From NCBI GenBank assembly GCA_006218065.1, contig VBWE01000001.1:353703-417702 (forward strand): a stretch of DNA of 64,000 bases, read 5' to 3'. Source of the stretch: Bacteroidota bacterium. GTDB taxonomy: Bacteria; Bacteroidota; Bacteroidia; Palsa-965. The position numbers and the translations under genes were made by a program. The notes beneath the pieces are model-generated. The model did no database searches. It was not told the origin of the DNA and saw only the letters and a list, made by a program, of their open reading frames with translations. Positions 26,186 through 34,771 of the stretch are shown here, piece by piece. Position 1 is the first letter of the stretch. Every line of letters starts with the position of its first letter.

Positions 26186-27844
26186 TTAATTCGCCGGCAG
26201 CTTGCAGGTAGTAATATCTGCGGCCGTTGCTTTCTTCACGTTTTCGAAATCGAGTACCTGCTTGGCCTTGGCATTGCCCGGATCGAGTTCTATCAGGGCG
26301 TTCATATACGCTTTTGCGCAGCCGAGGTTGTTCGTATTGTAATGATAGATGCCCAGGTTTCCGTATGCTTCGATCAGTTCTTTTTTGTTCGCCACTTTAT
26401 CGGCGGAAGCCATATCGACTACTTTTTCGAAATGCGGACGGGCCAGTCCCTGCTTGTTGTTCGGATCGAGGCCGACATTGGATTTTGCACGCCATACAAA
26501 ACCGAGCGTGATGTCGGGGCGAAGTTCGCATACTTTCATGAATGCGCTGTCGGCTGCACCGAAACGATCGATCGCATAATAGGCGCGGCCAAGCTGGTTC
26601 CAGTCGTTCACCGTCATTTTTGCCCCGCTCTTGTATTTCTTCAGGTAATACTGTTCGCAGTCGGCATATTTCTTCATGTTGTAGCTCATCTGGCCCATGT
26701 CGGAAAACAAATCCTTCTGCGTGGTGTCCATGTCATACGCTTTTTTGATATCGAGCAGGCCGAGCGAATCTTTTTTCAGTTTCGAAAGGCTGCGTCCGCG
26801 ATACGTGTAATCCGAAGGTTCGATACGCGGTTTTCCTTTGGCTTCTGCCTTGCGGAAGAAGGAGTTCATGTTTTTCAGTGCGCTTTCATACAGCTTCTGT
26901 TCGTACTGGCAATAGCCGGCGATACGATACAGCACAACGGAAGACGAATCTTTCCGTTGCACGACCTGGATCACGCTGTCGGCACTTTTGTATTGTCCTA
27001 CGAGGTACAGGAACGACGCATAACGGGTCATCGCATCCGGGTCACCGGCGTTCAGTTCCAGGTATTTTTCATAGTTCTCCACACCGCCCCGGTTACGGCC
27101 TGCACGGTAAAGCGCTTCCGCTTTTCCGCGGTATGCCGGCGCGAAAGTAGGATCGCAGGCAATCGCTTTGTCGAACGATTCAACAGCCAGCTGCAGGTTT
27201 TTCGCATTGATCCAGAGTACGCCGATACGATAATCGACCATGCACAGTTTCGGATTCAGCGTCCGCGCTTTTTCGTATTGTTCAATGGCTTTTGATCCGG
27301 ACATGGCGTCTTTCTGGATCAGCGCGTCTCCGCGGAGCAGGAATATTTCCGGGTTTTTCGGGTCCTGTTTTTCGGCCATCGCGAGTAATGCAAGCGCTTC
27401 ATCGAGGTTCTTGGTCGGGCCGTGAATATGGGCTTCGGCGATTTTACAGTAAATAACAGCCTGCTTGGGTCCGGACATTTGTTTAGCCTGGGTCTGCACG
27501 AGCATTTTAGCGTCGGAAAAACTTTTGGTCGCTTCCAGGTTTTTACCCGTGTAGAGGTTCACTTTGCCAATACCGACTTTGCAGATCGGGTTGGAGGCGT
27601 TGATGGCATCGCCTTTTTCGAAAAGGATGCGGGCCGAATCGAGATCGCCGGCTTTGAAGTAATTATCTCCGTAGTAGAAATAATAGTCCCCGTTGTTGTT
27701 TACGCTCTCGACGAGTTTTTTATACACGCCGTTCGCCATCGCATAGCGCTCGTTCTCGGTAAGTTTGAGCGCTTCCTGCAGAGATTGCGCGCCTGCCGGG
27801 ATGGCTGCGGCAAAGAACAGGATCGTTTTCAGAAGCGTTTTCAT
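26186..27844 (-). CDS. Periplasmic TPR protein of the TonB cluster
   Basis: 552 residues from ATG 27844, which gives a clean signal peptide (MKTLLKTILFFAAAIPAGAQ); a start at 27868 would add eight residues. The mature protein is made of TPR units (DLDSARILFEKGDAINASNP, AIEQYEKARTLNPKLCMVDY, AVESFDKAIACDPTFAPAY, CAKAYMNALIELDPGNAKA). TPR proteins of this size often end exbBD-tonB clusters in Bacteroidota. It probably acts in the periplasm as a scaffold for the envelope complex (inference). It is the last gene of the cluster, 96 bases after the PstS-like gene, and is followed by a terminator. Confidence 0.83.
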   Translation of the reverse strand: MKTLLKTILFFAAAIPAGAQSLQEALKLTENERYAMANGVYKKLVESVNNNGDYYFYYGDNYFKAGDLDSARILFEKGDAINASNPICKVGIGKVNLYTGKNLEATKSFSDAKMLVQTQAKQMSGPKQAVIYCKIAEAHIHGPTKNLDEALALLAMAEKQDPKNPEIFLLRGDALIQKDAMSGSKAIEQYEKARTLNPKLCMVDYRIGVLWINAKNLQLAVESFDKAIACDPTFAPAYRGKAEALYRAGRNRGGVENYEKYLELNAGDPDAMTRYASFLYLVGQYKSADSVIQVVQRKDSSSVVLYRIAGYCQYEQKLYESALKNMNSFFRKAEAKGKPRIEPSDYTYRGRSLSKLKKDSLGLLDIKKAYDMDTTQKDLFSDMGQMSYNMKKYADCEQYYLKKYKSGAKMTVNDWNQLGRAYYAIDRFGAADSAFMKVCELRPDITLGFVWRAKSNVGLDPNNKQGLARPHFEKVVDMASADKVANKKELIEAYGNLGIYHYNTNNLGCAKAYMNALIELDPGNAKAKQVLDFENVKKATAADITTCKLPAN

Positions 27845-27940
27845 GGTGCTGGTAATCTTGTTTTGCATTTTTACTTTTTGTGAATGCCCGCTTTCTCGCG
27901 TCAGTCGTGCCCAGGGGCCTGCAAAGCTACTAAAAACCCG

Positions 27941-28882
27941 TTAAAAGGTTTTTAACTCAATCCTACGCTCAGGTTGCCTTGCGGGTACCAAACCGGACTT
28001 CAGGATGATGAGCTGGCCGCGTTCTGCACAAACAAAGGAAACAAAGCCCGTGCCAAGGCTGGTGCGCTGGCCGATACGGACCATCCAGACTTCGCGGTGA
28101 AACGGGTAGCTTTTATCGCCGATATACGTTTGCCAGGGCGGGACATGCCCCGTGGTATCGGAGCCTTTTACGTAGGCAACCCGGACTTTTTCCCGGTATG
28201 CCCGGCAAAGCGAGTCGTCCTTATCGCTGATCCAGTTCACGGCCACAAAACCGATAGCGTTGGGATGCTGGTTTACATAATCGATGACCGCCGGGTTGGA
28301 TTTCACGGCAAAACAGTTGGGAGGAAAAGGATTTCCGCCGAGTAGCTTTTCCGAAAGAAAGCGCGCGTTCCCGGATTTCGGATCATCGAAAATCACTTCT
28401 ATTTTCCCGAGTTTCGAAGTATCGTTTCGCTGTGTCCAGGCCGAATCGGCGCCGAGCAGGATTCTTTTCACGTCTTCCACGGTAAAAAGACTGTCGAAAT
28501 TGGCGCTATTGATGACCATCGCAACGGCATCGTCGGCGATTTTGATGGTTGTTGCCGGGTAGCCTTTTTTGTCAAAATATTTTTTCTCCCCGTCCGTCAG
28601 GTCACGGCAGATCACACCCACCTGGCAGGTCGAATCGTGGAGCATATCGTCCAGCACCTCCGCTTCGGATTTGTACGAAACATGGAATTTCGTTTTCTCG
28701 TAACTGGCTTCGTAGATAAAAACCTGCGATTCGAATAAAGGCTGGAAAGAAGCGTCGATGCTCATGTTCGCTTCGCCTTCAGTGGGCCCGTCGGTCGGGT
28801 ATTTTTTTTCATCCCCGCCGCAGGCGCCCAGGAGCGCGAAACCAAAAACAGAAGCGGCCAGGTACAGTTTATTCTTCTTCAT
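27941..28882 (-). CDS. PstS-like phosphate-binding lipoprotein
   Basis: 313 residues with a lipoprotein signal peptide (lipobox LLGAC, Cys21). The rest fits a PstS-type periplasmic binding protein: EVLDDMLHDSTCQVGVICRDL, the conserved FTVEDVKRILLGADSAW segment and DDPKSGNARFLSEKL (anion-contact loop), then NPNAIGFVAVNWI-like sequence near residue 215. No permease or ATPase genes accompany it. In this phylum such an orphan PstS-like protein is found beside tonB genes, so it may serve the TonB machinery or phosphate sensing instead of a classical ABC importer (inference). Its start overlaps the upstream small membrane gene by 14 bases. Confidence 0.8.
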   Translation of the reverse strand: MKKNKLYLAASVFGFALLGACGGDEKKYPTDGPTEGEANMSIDASFQPLFESQVFIYEASYEKTKFHVSYKSEAEVLDDMLHDSTCQVGVICRDLTDGEKKYFDKKGYPATTIKIADDAVAMVINSANFDSLFTVEDVKRILLGADSAWTQRNDTSKLGKIEVIFDDPKSGNARFLSEKLLGGNPFPPNCFAVKSNPAVIDYVNQHPNAIGFVAVNWISDKDDSLCRAYREKVRVAYVKGSDTTGHVPPWQTYIGDKSYPFHREVWMVRIGQRTSLGTGFVSFVCAERGQLIILKSGLVPARQPERRIELKTF

Positions 28883-29108
28883 GCTCCCGGTTTTCGTTGT
28901 CTCTTTTGTATTTACGCCAGGCCAGCCAGGCCCGCATGACGGACCAGACCATCAAGCCCACGCCCACGTAAATGCGGTTCGGGTGTTTGATGTTGTCGAT
29001 AAACGCATCGGTAAATACCAGCAAAAAACCCAGTCCGAGGAATGTGAACACCACGAGCGCGGCAAGCGCCAGGGTATTTATTCCGCGACCCGGGTTTTTG
29101 AAGGTCAA
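28869..29108 (-). CDS. Small two-helix membrane protein
   Basis: 79 residues with two membrane segments (TLALAALVVFTFLGLGFLLVF and IYVGVGLMVWSVMRAWLAW) and a charged tail KRDNENREHEEE. It lies 10 bases after tonB and overlaps the PstS-like gene by 14 bases, so it is translated with them. No characterised family recognised; its conserved place in the cluster suggests a part in the energiser or in the assembly of the lipoprotein. Confidence 0.75.
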   Translation of the reverse strand: MTFKNPGRGINTLALAALVVFTFLGLGFLLVFTDAFIDNIKHPNRIYVGVGLMVWSVMRAWLAWRKYKRDNENREHEEE

Positions 29109-29118
29109 TGCGAAAAAA

Positions 29119-29925
29119 TTATTTCAATGTGAAGCGAACCGGGACAGTACAATTTACGCGTACTGCGCGTCCCTGCATTTTGCCGGGTGTCCACTTGGGC
29201 ATGGATTTCACCACGCGCATGGCTTCCCGTGTCAGGCCGGCACCGCCGTTTACTTCTTTCAGCGGCTTTACATCGGTGATGCTGCCGTCTTTTTCAACAA
29301 TGAAGCCGATCACGACGAGCCCCTGCGTACCGTTGTCTTTTTCAAAAGCCGGGTACTGGATACTCTTGCGCAGGTAGGCCATCAGGGCGTCGGCTCCGCC
29401 GGGAAACTTGGCTTCGTCTTCCACCACCTGGAATACCTGGTTATCGTCTTCTTCGATCTTGGTATTCGTGTTGGCTCCGATGTCCGTGATAGGCGCGTCT
29501 TTATCACCTTCTTTGGTTTCGTCGCCTACGTTGGTCTTCTTTACTTCGTCCTGCGGCGGCGGCGGTTCTTTCACGTCTTCTTCCACTTTGGGCTCCGTAA
29601 ACTGGATGGTCTCAATTTGTTTGGGCGGCGGTGGCGGCGGCGGTGGCGGTGGCGGTGGCGGGACCGATTTGTCCAGCGGCGGCGCGTCTTTCAGGTCAAC
29701 GGTAGTAATGTTTACCAGCGGAATATCTTCCTCTTCAGTGGCCGAAACCAGCTTATAGATGAAGTGCGATCCGACGGCGAGCATAACTACAGCCGTACCG
29801 ATACCTACAGCAACCATAAGCGCTTTGTTGTAGTTACGGCGGATCTGGTATGCACCGTAATTCTTGTTACGACCTTCGAATACCAGGTCGTTACGTTCTT
29901 CGGTTATTGCATCATTCCAAGCCAT
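29119..29925 (-). CDS. tonB: TonB energy-transducing protein
   Basis: 268 residues. It spans the periplasm to pass energy from ExbB/ExbD to outer-membrane receptors. The cytosolic start (NDLVFEGRNKNYGAYQIRRNY) is typical of Bacteroidota TonB. One membrane segment follows (ALMVAVGIGTAVVMLAVGSHFIY), then a proline-rich linker with 13 prolines in a row and several PPP-E clusters. The C-terminal domain occupies about residues 180-268 (ALMAYLRKSIQYPAFEK, GLVVIGFIVEKDGSITDV, MPKWTPGKMQGRAVRV). It follows the second exbD by 27 bases in one operon. The 13-proline stretch is coded by tandem CCG/CCA triplets that could change length by slippage. Confidence 0.93.
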   Translation of the reverse strand: MAWNDAITEERNDLVFEGRNKNYGAYQIRRNYNKALMVAVGIGTAVVMLAVGSHFIYKLVSATEEEDIPLVNITTVDLKDAPPLDKSVPPPPPPPPPPPPPKQIETIQFTEPKVEEDVKEPPPPQDEVKKTNVGDETKEGDKDAPITDIGANTNTKIEEDDNQVFQVVEDEAKFPGGADALMAYLRKSIQYPAFEKDNGTQGLVVIGFIVEKDGSITDVKPLKEVNGGAGLTREAMRVVKSMPKWTPGKMQGRAVRVNCTVPVRFTLK

Positions 29926-29952
29926 AGGGTTGGGTTTTAGATTAGTATTTTA

Positions 29953-30639
29953 TTAGTTCGCAGGAGGGGCCGGCGCCACGCCGTCATTCAGCACTTCGGG
30001 CGGTATCGGTTTTCCCATTTTCCTGAAAAGAACAATTTTTTCCGCGTTGGAAACATCCACCAGCGCATATTTTCCGATGTCGGCGATACGCAGTTCGTCA
30101 ATCGCGTCAACAACCATGTTGTAAGTAGATTCCCCGGTTGTTTTCAGGATCACGAAGGGTGCATCTTTCTGAGCAATCTGCACTTTCACCTGGGCATCAT
30201 CATATTGCTCGGGTGTCATTTCCTTCCGGGCCACTTTCTTACGCAGTTCGTTGAGCTTTTCGATCACCGCTTTGTTCCGGGTTGCAAGAAACTTGCGAAG
30301 CCCCTTGTCCGAAAGATCGGTTTCTATAAGCTGCGTGCTTTCGAGAACGAATTTACCGGTGTAGTAATACACTTTGTTTTTATCGTTCTTGTCGAGCAGG
30401 ATCGTAATAGCGAGGTCATCGTCGATCTTGGTCTGCTTTGCCGTATCCTTCACGTCTTTCGGTACGCTCATCTCCATGGTTTTCGGTTTGGAGAATTGCG
30501 TGGTGAGCATGAAGAAAGTGAGCAGCAGGCAGGCGAGATCCACCATGGGTGTCATATCAACACGCGTGGATGATTTCTTGGCGCGTTTCTTCTGGTGTTT
30601 ACCATGACCGCCACCACCACCGGTATCGAGTTCTGCCAT
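29953..30639 (-). CDS. exbD: ExbD/TolR biopolymer transport protein
   Basis: 228 residues. The N-terminal membrane segment carries the ion-path aspartate in DMTPMVDLACLLLTFFML, the ExbD/TolR hallmark. The periplasmic part is long for the family and includes a helical insertion (KAVIEKLNELRKKVARKEMTPEQYDDA) and the conserved end VDAIDELRIADIGKYALVDVS. It forms, with ExbB, the proton-driven motor that energises TonB. It is the second of two exbD genes in this operon, separated from the first by a 62-codon gene. The two ExbD proteins may form a hetero-oligomer. Confidence 0.92.
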   Translation of the reverse strand: MAELDTGGGGGHGKHQKKRAKKSSTRVDMTPMVDLACLLLTFFMLTTQFSKPKTMEMSVPKDVKDTAKQTKIDDDLAITILLDKNDKNKVYYYTGKFVLESTQLIETDLSDKGLRKFLATRNKAVIEKLNELRKKVARKEMTPEQYDDAQVKVQIAQKDAPFVILKTTGESTYNMVVDAIDELRIADIGKYALVDVSNAEKIVLFRKMGKPIPPEVLNDGVAPAPPAN

Positions 30640-30671
30640 TTTTTATTCTTTTTTACTGTTTGAGAATGCGT

Positions 30672-30860
30672 TTATCTTAATATTCCGGTGGCTTCGTCCA
30701 GCGTATTTACCTGTGCAATTACGTGGCCATTCTTGTCAAAGAGCAGTTTGCGGAAGCCGTCCTTTCCGAGGCTTGCACCAATAAGATGCACGGAAGAGTC
30801 AAATTCACCAAGGGAATGGCAAATATTTTCTTTTGATCCGTTCTGCATGATTTCTGCCAT
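30672..30860 (-). CDS. Small protein of unknown function between the exbD genes
   Basis: 62 residues (MAEIMQNGSKENICHSLGEF to DEATGILR), with no membrane segment or signal peptide. It starts 15 bases after the first exbD stop and ends 32 bases before the second exbD. It fills a gap that would otherwise be unusually long for this operon, and its composition is ordinary for a soluble protein. I do not recognise it. It could be a real small cytosolic protein or a fortuitous frame. Confidence 0.5.
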   Translation of the reverse strand: MAEIMQNGSKENICHSLGEFDSSVHLIGASLGKDGFRKLLFDKNGHVIAQVNTLDEATGILR

Positions 30861-30875
30861 CGTCTTTTGTCCTGT

Positions 30876-31541
30876 TTACCGGGCTTCCTGGCTGGTCACC
30901 AGGTTGAAATGGTAAATATTCTGCTTCTTGAAAATCGCGATAACGTCCTTCACCTTTTTGTACGCGGTTTCACCATCGGCTTTGATGGCGTAACGCAGCG
31001 GCTGTCTCATGAAGTTCGGATCTTCCGCAACTTTATTTTCCTGGAAAACGGCTGCTTCGCGTTGCCCGAAATTGATCCAGTAAGCCAGTTCATTCTTCTC
31101 TGTCAGGCCCGTATCAATCGGGATTCCTTTCGACACGGCATCGAGCGGCTTGCGGGCTGCGGGCATCAGGTCGAGGTAACCGCCAAGCTGGCCGATCGGA
31201 AGACCGACCGATTTCATCTTGCCGAAATTGGCAATCTGCTTATCGCTGAAACTTACCCCGTAATGTTCACCCACGTCTTTGAGGGTTTTGATCCGCACTT
31301 CATAACCGTCGATGCTGTAAAACACGCGTCCCGCGGTGTCGATCGTGATCAACATCGTATTGTCGGGAAGGATCTTGTCCGAGGTCGATTTCGGTGTGTC
31401 CACCGTTACCGGTTCCTCGTTACGAAACGTGGCCGTGAGCATGAAGAAGGTGACCAGCAGGAAGAACAAGTCCACCATCGGCGTCATGTCGATCGTCATG
31501 TCGATCGAAGGAGTGCTCCTCGGTGCTTTTATCTTCGGCAT
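30876..31541 (-). CDS. exbD: ExbD/TolR biopolymer transport protein
   Basis: 221 residues. The N-terminus (MPKIKAPRSTPSIDMTIDMT) leads into MVDLFFLLVTFFMLTATF, with the conserved membrane aspartate. The periplasmic domain contains LITIDTAGRVFYSIDGYEVR and ends YKKVKDVIAIFKKQNIYHFNLV, as in other Bacteroidota ExbD proteins. It works with ExbB to use the proton gradient for TonB-dependent uptake. It follows exbB by 35 bases and precedes the small unknown gene and the second exbD. Confidence 0.92.
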   Translation of the reverse strand: MPKIKAPRSTPSIDMTIDMTPMVDLFFLLVTFFMLTATFRNEEPVTVDTPKSTSDKILPDNTMLITIDTAGRVFYSIDGYEVRIKTLKDVGEHYGVSFSDKQIANFGKMKSVGLPIGQLGGYLDLMPAARKPLDAVSKGIPIDTGLTEKNELAYWINFGQREAAVFQENKVAEDPNFMRQPLRYAIKADGETAYKKVKDVIAIFKKQNIYHFNLVTSQEAR

Positions 31542-31576
31542 AGTTTTTCTTTTAAAATATTATTCCGTAACCCGGA

Positions 31577-32374
31577 TTAGCCGTTGTGCTTGGCGGCGAA
31601 AGTCTGCACGATGCTGAAATTCGCTTCATCCATGCCGTATGTGATCGCGTCGATGCGCGAAGAGAATACGTTGTACATGATGATGGCGATAGCCGAACCG
31701 ATGATACCAAAGGCCGTGTTCCAGAGGGCTTCGGAGATACCGGCCGAAAGTGCACCTGCATCCGGAGCGCCTGCTTTTGCAAGAGCCTGGAAGGCGCGGA
31801 TCATACCGAATACCGTTCCGATCAGACCCACCAGCGTGGATACCGAAGCGAGGGTGGAAAGGATAACCAGGTTCTTCGAAAGCATCGGAAGTTCAAGCGC
31901 TGTAGCTTCTTCGAGATCTTTCTGGATAGCCTGGAGCTTGGTTTCTTTGTCCATCGAGGCATCGCCTTCCACCATCTTGTATTTTACAAGACCGGCGCGA
32001 ACCACGTTGGCCAGCGAACCGCGCTGACGATCGCATTCGGCGATAGCTTCGTCAATGTTTCCGCCGGCAATCATCGAACGGATATTGCGAACGAAACCGG
32101 CGATGTTGCCGCGTCCGTTTGCTTTCGAAATGGTAAGCATACGCTCCACGGTAAAGGTGAGTACAATGAGGTTGATGCCGAGCAGGATCGGTACAATGAA
32201 TCCGCCTTCATGGATATTACCTAAGATATTGGCTGGCTTGCCTTCAGGAGTAAAGTTCCCGGCAGCGCCGAATACGAAGATATAAAGAAGTGCACCGACG
32301 CCGAAGCAGAAGATGAGTGCGAGAAGAGTAAACAGAGACTTCATGCCGCTGTCTTGTTTTCCACCTTTGTTCAT
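31577..32374 (-). CDS. exbB: ExbB/TolQ/MotA-family proton channel protein
   Basis: 265 residues with three or four membrane segments: SLFTLLALIFCFGVGALLYIF near the start, FIVPILLGINLIVLTF, then the paired C-terminal helices NLVILSTLASVSTLVGLIGTV and ALWNTAFGIIGSAIAIIMYN. The LVGLIGTVFGMI and NTAFGI motifs are family hallmarks. It is the first gene of the cluster and forms the pentameric stator around the ExbD helices. The cluster order exbB-exbD-(62 aa)-exbD-tonB-membrane-PstS-TPR is on one strand with short gaps, so probably one transcript. No strong promoter match was found upstream. Confidence 0.92.
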   Translation of the reverse strand: MNKGGKQDSGMKSLFTLLALIFCFGVGALLYIFVFGAAGNFTPEGKPANILGNIHEGGFIVPILLGINLIVLTFTVERMLTISKANGRGNIAGFVRNIRSMIAGGNIDEAIAECDRQRGSLANVVRAGLVKYKMVEGDASMDKETKLQAIQKDLEEATALELPMLSKNLVILSTLASVSTLVGLIGTVFGMIRAFQALAKAGAPDAGALSAGISEALWNTAFGIIGSAIAIIMYNVFSSRIDAITYGMDEANFSIVQTFAAKHNG

Positions 32375-32726
32375 ACTGGATGTTGTTTTTATTGATTTTG
32401 GTTAGACTTTTGCTTTTTCAGGGACGCAAGTTTAATGAAAGGCTTGCGGCTCATGCTGACCGGTATGTGATTTTTAGGTTACTTTTTGTCCGATTCAGGC
32501 CGCCAAACATAACAAAACTTCCTTAATTCTGAAAGCCGGGGTCGGGGGGCGGACATCAGTCTTTTCAGGAGATCAGCCCGAAATTACTAACGCAAAATAG
32601 GCGAGAATCTTCGGGCCTTCCAAGGGGCTTTTGACAAGTGGTTAAAACGGGTAAGGCAAATGGCTCGAAAACAGGGGTAAATGGAGGGGCGCAAGGCGCT
32701 CAGGGTACAGGAAGCCTAGTCCAAAG
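32375..32726. other. Intergenic region upstream of exbB
   Basis: About 350 bases without a credible gene on either strand. It must contain the exbB promoter; the nearest match on the minus strand is TAAACTTG, one base off the -7 pattern, without a clear -33 partner. The part next to dedA ends in a palindromic repeat. Confidence 0.4.
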
Positions 32727-32747
32727 GGGCGATGCAGTGCATCGCCC
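32727..32747. repeat. Short palindromic repeat GGGCGATGCA-type, copy 1
   Basis: GGGCGATGCA, one G, then the exact complement: a perfect 10-bp stem with one central base, followed by GTAC. It lies five bases after the dedA stop and may act as its terminator. A sister copy lies upstream of dedA at 33416. Confidence 0.7.
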
Positions 32748-32752
32748 GTACA

Positions 32753-33385
32753 TTAGGGATTGTTTTTCTTATGCTTTCGCTCCTTGCGCCAGGTTTGTAT
32801 AACCGGTACCAGGGTAATGATGATCAGGAAAATGACAATATATCCCAGGTTTTTCTGTACCCAGGGAATATTTCCCAGGAAATAGCCCAGCAGGGTGAAT
32901 GAAGTGATCCAAAGCACAGCCCCGGCGACATTGTACCACATAAATTTCCGGAAATCGAGCCGGATGACTCCCGCCAGGATAGGCGCGAAAGTGCGGATAA
33001 TGGGCAGAAAGCGGCCCAGGATGAGCGCTTTGCCGCCGTGCCGCTCATAAAAACTGCGCGTGGTCTCGATATAACGCTTTTTGAAGATCAGCGAATCATC
33101 GCGTTTGAACAGGGCTGGTCCCACGCGCCGCCCGAACCAGTACCCGGCAATATTCCCGGTAACCGCCGCCAGGATGACCAGCGGGATCAGGATATAAACA
33201 GGCGTATCGATGATGCCGCGCGCGCACATCATGCCTGAAATGAAAATCAGCGAATCGCCGGGAAGAAAAAACCCGATCAGCAGTCCTGTTTCGGCAAAAA
33301 CCACGAAAAGTAACAGGGCAAGGCCGCCGTATCGAATGATGGATTCGGGGTTGGTGAGTTCCTTTAAAAAATCCCAGGTATCCAT
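32753..33385 (-). CDS. DedA-family membrane protein
   Basis: 210 residues. DedA/SNARE-associated family proteins are inner-membrane transporters; several recycle the lipid carrier undecaprenyl phosphate and so support envelope stability. Seen here are the re-entrant loop motif FAETGLLIGFFLPGDSLIF, the family motif GNIAGYWFGRRVG, the conserved RFLPIIRTFAPILAGV with its two essential-type arginines, and a final membrane helix. The basic tail is KERKHKKNNP. It is flanked on both sides by the same short palindrome and is probably its own transcription unit. Confidence 0.9.
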   Translation of the reverse strand: MDTWDFLKELTNPESIIRYGGLALLLFVVFAETGLLIGFFLPGDSLIFISGMMCARGIIDTPVYILIPLVILAAVTGNIAGYWFGRRVGPALFKRDDSLIFKKRYIETTRSFYERHGGKALILGRFLPIIRTFAPILAGVIRLDFRKFMWYNVAGAVLWITSFTLLGYFLGNIPWVQKNLGYIVIFLIIITLVPVIQTWRKERKHKKNNP

Positions 33386-33415
33386 GATATGCGTAAAAAG
33401 GGAAAGGTTACACGT

Positions 33416-33436
33416 GGGCGATGTAATACATCGTCC
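33416..33436. repeat. Short palindromic repeat GGGCGATGTA-type, copy 2
   Basis: GGGCGATGTA, one A, then TACATCGTCC: the same layout as the copy at 32727, again followed by GTAC. The innermost C-G pair of copy 1 is replaced by T-A here, so pairing is kept. It abuts the stop codon of the symporter gene. Confidence 0.7.
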
Positions 33437-33439
33437 GTA

Positions 33440-34759
33440 CTAATCGGATCGCCCCGGCGGAGTCTTTAGTTCACCTTCCCATTTTGAGACGATGGCGGTG
33501 GCTACGGCGTTTCCGGCTACGTTGGTTGCCGAGCGACCCATGTCCAGCAGCCAGTCGATAGCGATAATGAGCGAAAGACCTTCTTCCGGTATATTGAACG
33601 CCGCCATCATACCCGCAATAACCACCAGCGAAGCACGCGGCACGCCGGCCAGTCCTTTGCTGCTCACCAGGAGCATGAGCATCATCACCAGCTGGTCGCC
33701 GATGCCCAGCGGAATATGATACGCCTGCGCGATGGCCACGGTGGCGAAGGTCATGTACATGATTGACCCGTCGAGGTTGAACGAATAGCCCAGCGGCAGG
33801 ACAAATCCGATGATGCGGTTCGAACAGCCGAATTTTTCGAGGGCTTCGATGGTTTTCGGCATGGCCGCTTCCGAACTCGCCGTACCGAAAGCGATGGACA
33901 TCGGCGAGATGATGAGCTTGTACAGATCCCAGACTTTGATTTTGGCGAAGAAACAGATGAGCGGTAAAATGCCGAACAAAAAAATCAGCAACCCGCCGAA
34001 AAATGTACCGGTAATCCCGAGGTATCCGTACAAAACGCCGGTTCCGAACTTGGCAACCACCGCGGCAACCGCACCGAAAACGGCAAGCGGCGCGAGATAC
34101 ATTACGTAGCCGGTAACCTTGAGCATGGCATGCGCCACCGCGTCGAAAAACTCGATGATGATTTTCCCTTTTTCTTTCAGCGCGGCAACAGCGGCGGCGA
34201 ACAGGATGGTGAACACGATGATGGGCAGGATATCGTTTTCCGCCATCGCCTTGATGATGTTGCTCGGGAAAATACCAAGAACGAATTTCTCCAGGTTGAA
34301 TGCTTTCGGTTCAACGATCTTGCCGCAGGCCTGCCCGATGTCGAGGCCGGTGCCGGGTTCGAAAATATTGACGATGACTAATCCGAGCGACAGCGCGATG
34401 AGCGTGGCGAAAGTGAAATATAAAAGTGTTTTTGCCCCGATGCGCCCCACCGTTTTGAAGTCGCCGACTTTCGCCATGCCCACCAGGAGCAGCGAAAAAA
34501 CCAGCGGCGCAACGATGACTTTGATGAGGTTGATGAAAATTTTGCTGAGCAGCGAAAACTGCGGCGCGATATATTCGTGAATGCGCTTGTCGAGTGTTTT
34601 CGGGCAATTCCCGCTGAGCAGTGCGTTGTATTTTTCCTGTACAACGGTATTTTCAGACAAGGCCTGCGCAGCGTCGCGATGTACCAGCCAGCCGGCCAGC
34701 ACGCCTAAAAGCATGCCGGTGAAAATCCAAAACGACAGGCTTTTGACGTTTATGCGCAT
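33440..34759 (-). CDS. Dicarboxylate/amino acid:cation symporter (DAACS family)
   Basis: 439 residues. Inner-membrane carrier that takes up glutamate/aspartate or C4-dicarboxylates with protons or sodium. Features: eight or so membrane segments, the serine-rich hairpin 1 AFGTASSEAAMPKTIEAL, the transport helix LPLGYSFNLDGSIMYMTFA (NLDG is the family's NMDG-like motif) and a second hairpin VVIAGMMAAFNIPEEG. The sequence IAIDWLLDMGRSATNVAGNAVA closes the substrate site. It begins 12 bases after the nuoN stop on the same strand, so it may be read through from the complex I operon. The exact substrate cannot be told from sequence. Confidence 0.9.
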   Translation of the reverse strand: MRINVKSLSFWIFTGMLLGVLAGWLVHRDAAQALSENTVVQEKYNALLSGNCPKTLDKRIHEYIAPQFSLLSKIFINLIKVIVAPLVFSLLLVGMAKVGDFKTVGRIGAKTLLYFTFATLIALSLGLVIVNIFEPGTGLDIGQACGKIVEPKAFNLEKFVLGIFPSNIIKAMAENDILPIIVFTILFAAAVAALKEKGKIIIEFFDAVAHAMLKVTGYVMYLAPLAVFGAVAAVVAKFGTGVLYGYLGITGTFFGGLLIFLFGILPLICFFAKIKVWDLYKLIISPMSIAFGTASSEAAMPKTIEALEKFGCSNRIIGFVLPLGYSFNLDGSIMYMTFATVAIAQAYHIPLGIGDQLVMMLMLLVSSKGLAGVPRASLVVIAGMMAAFNIPEEGLSLIIAIDWLLDMGRSATNVAGNAVATAIVSKWEGELKTPPGRSD

Positions 34760-34771
34760 GCGCGGTAGCGG

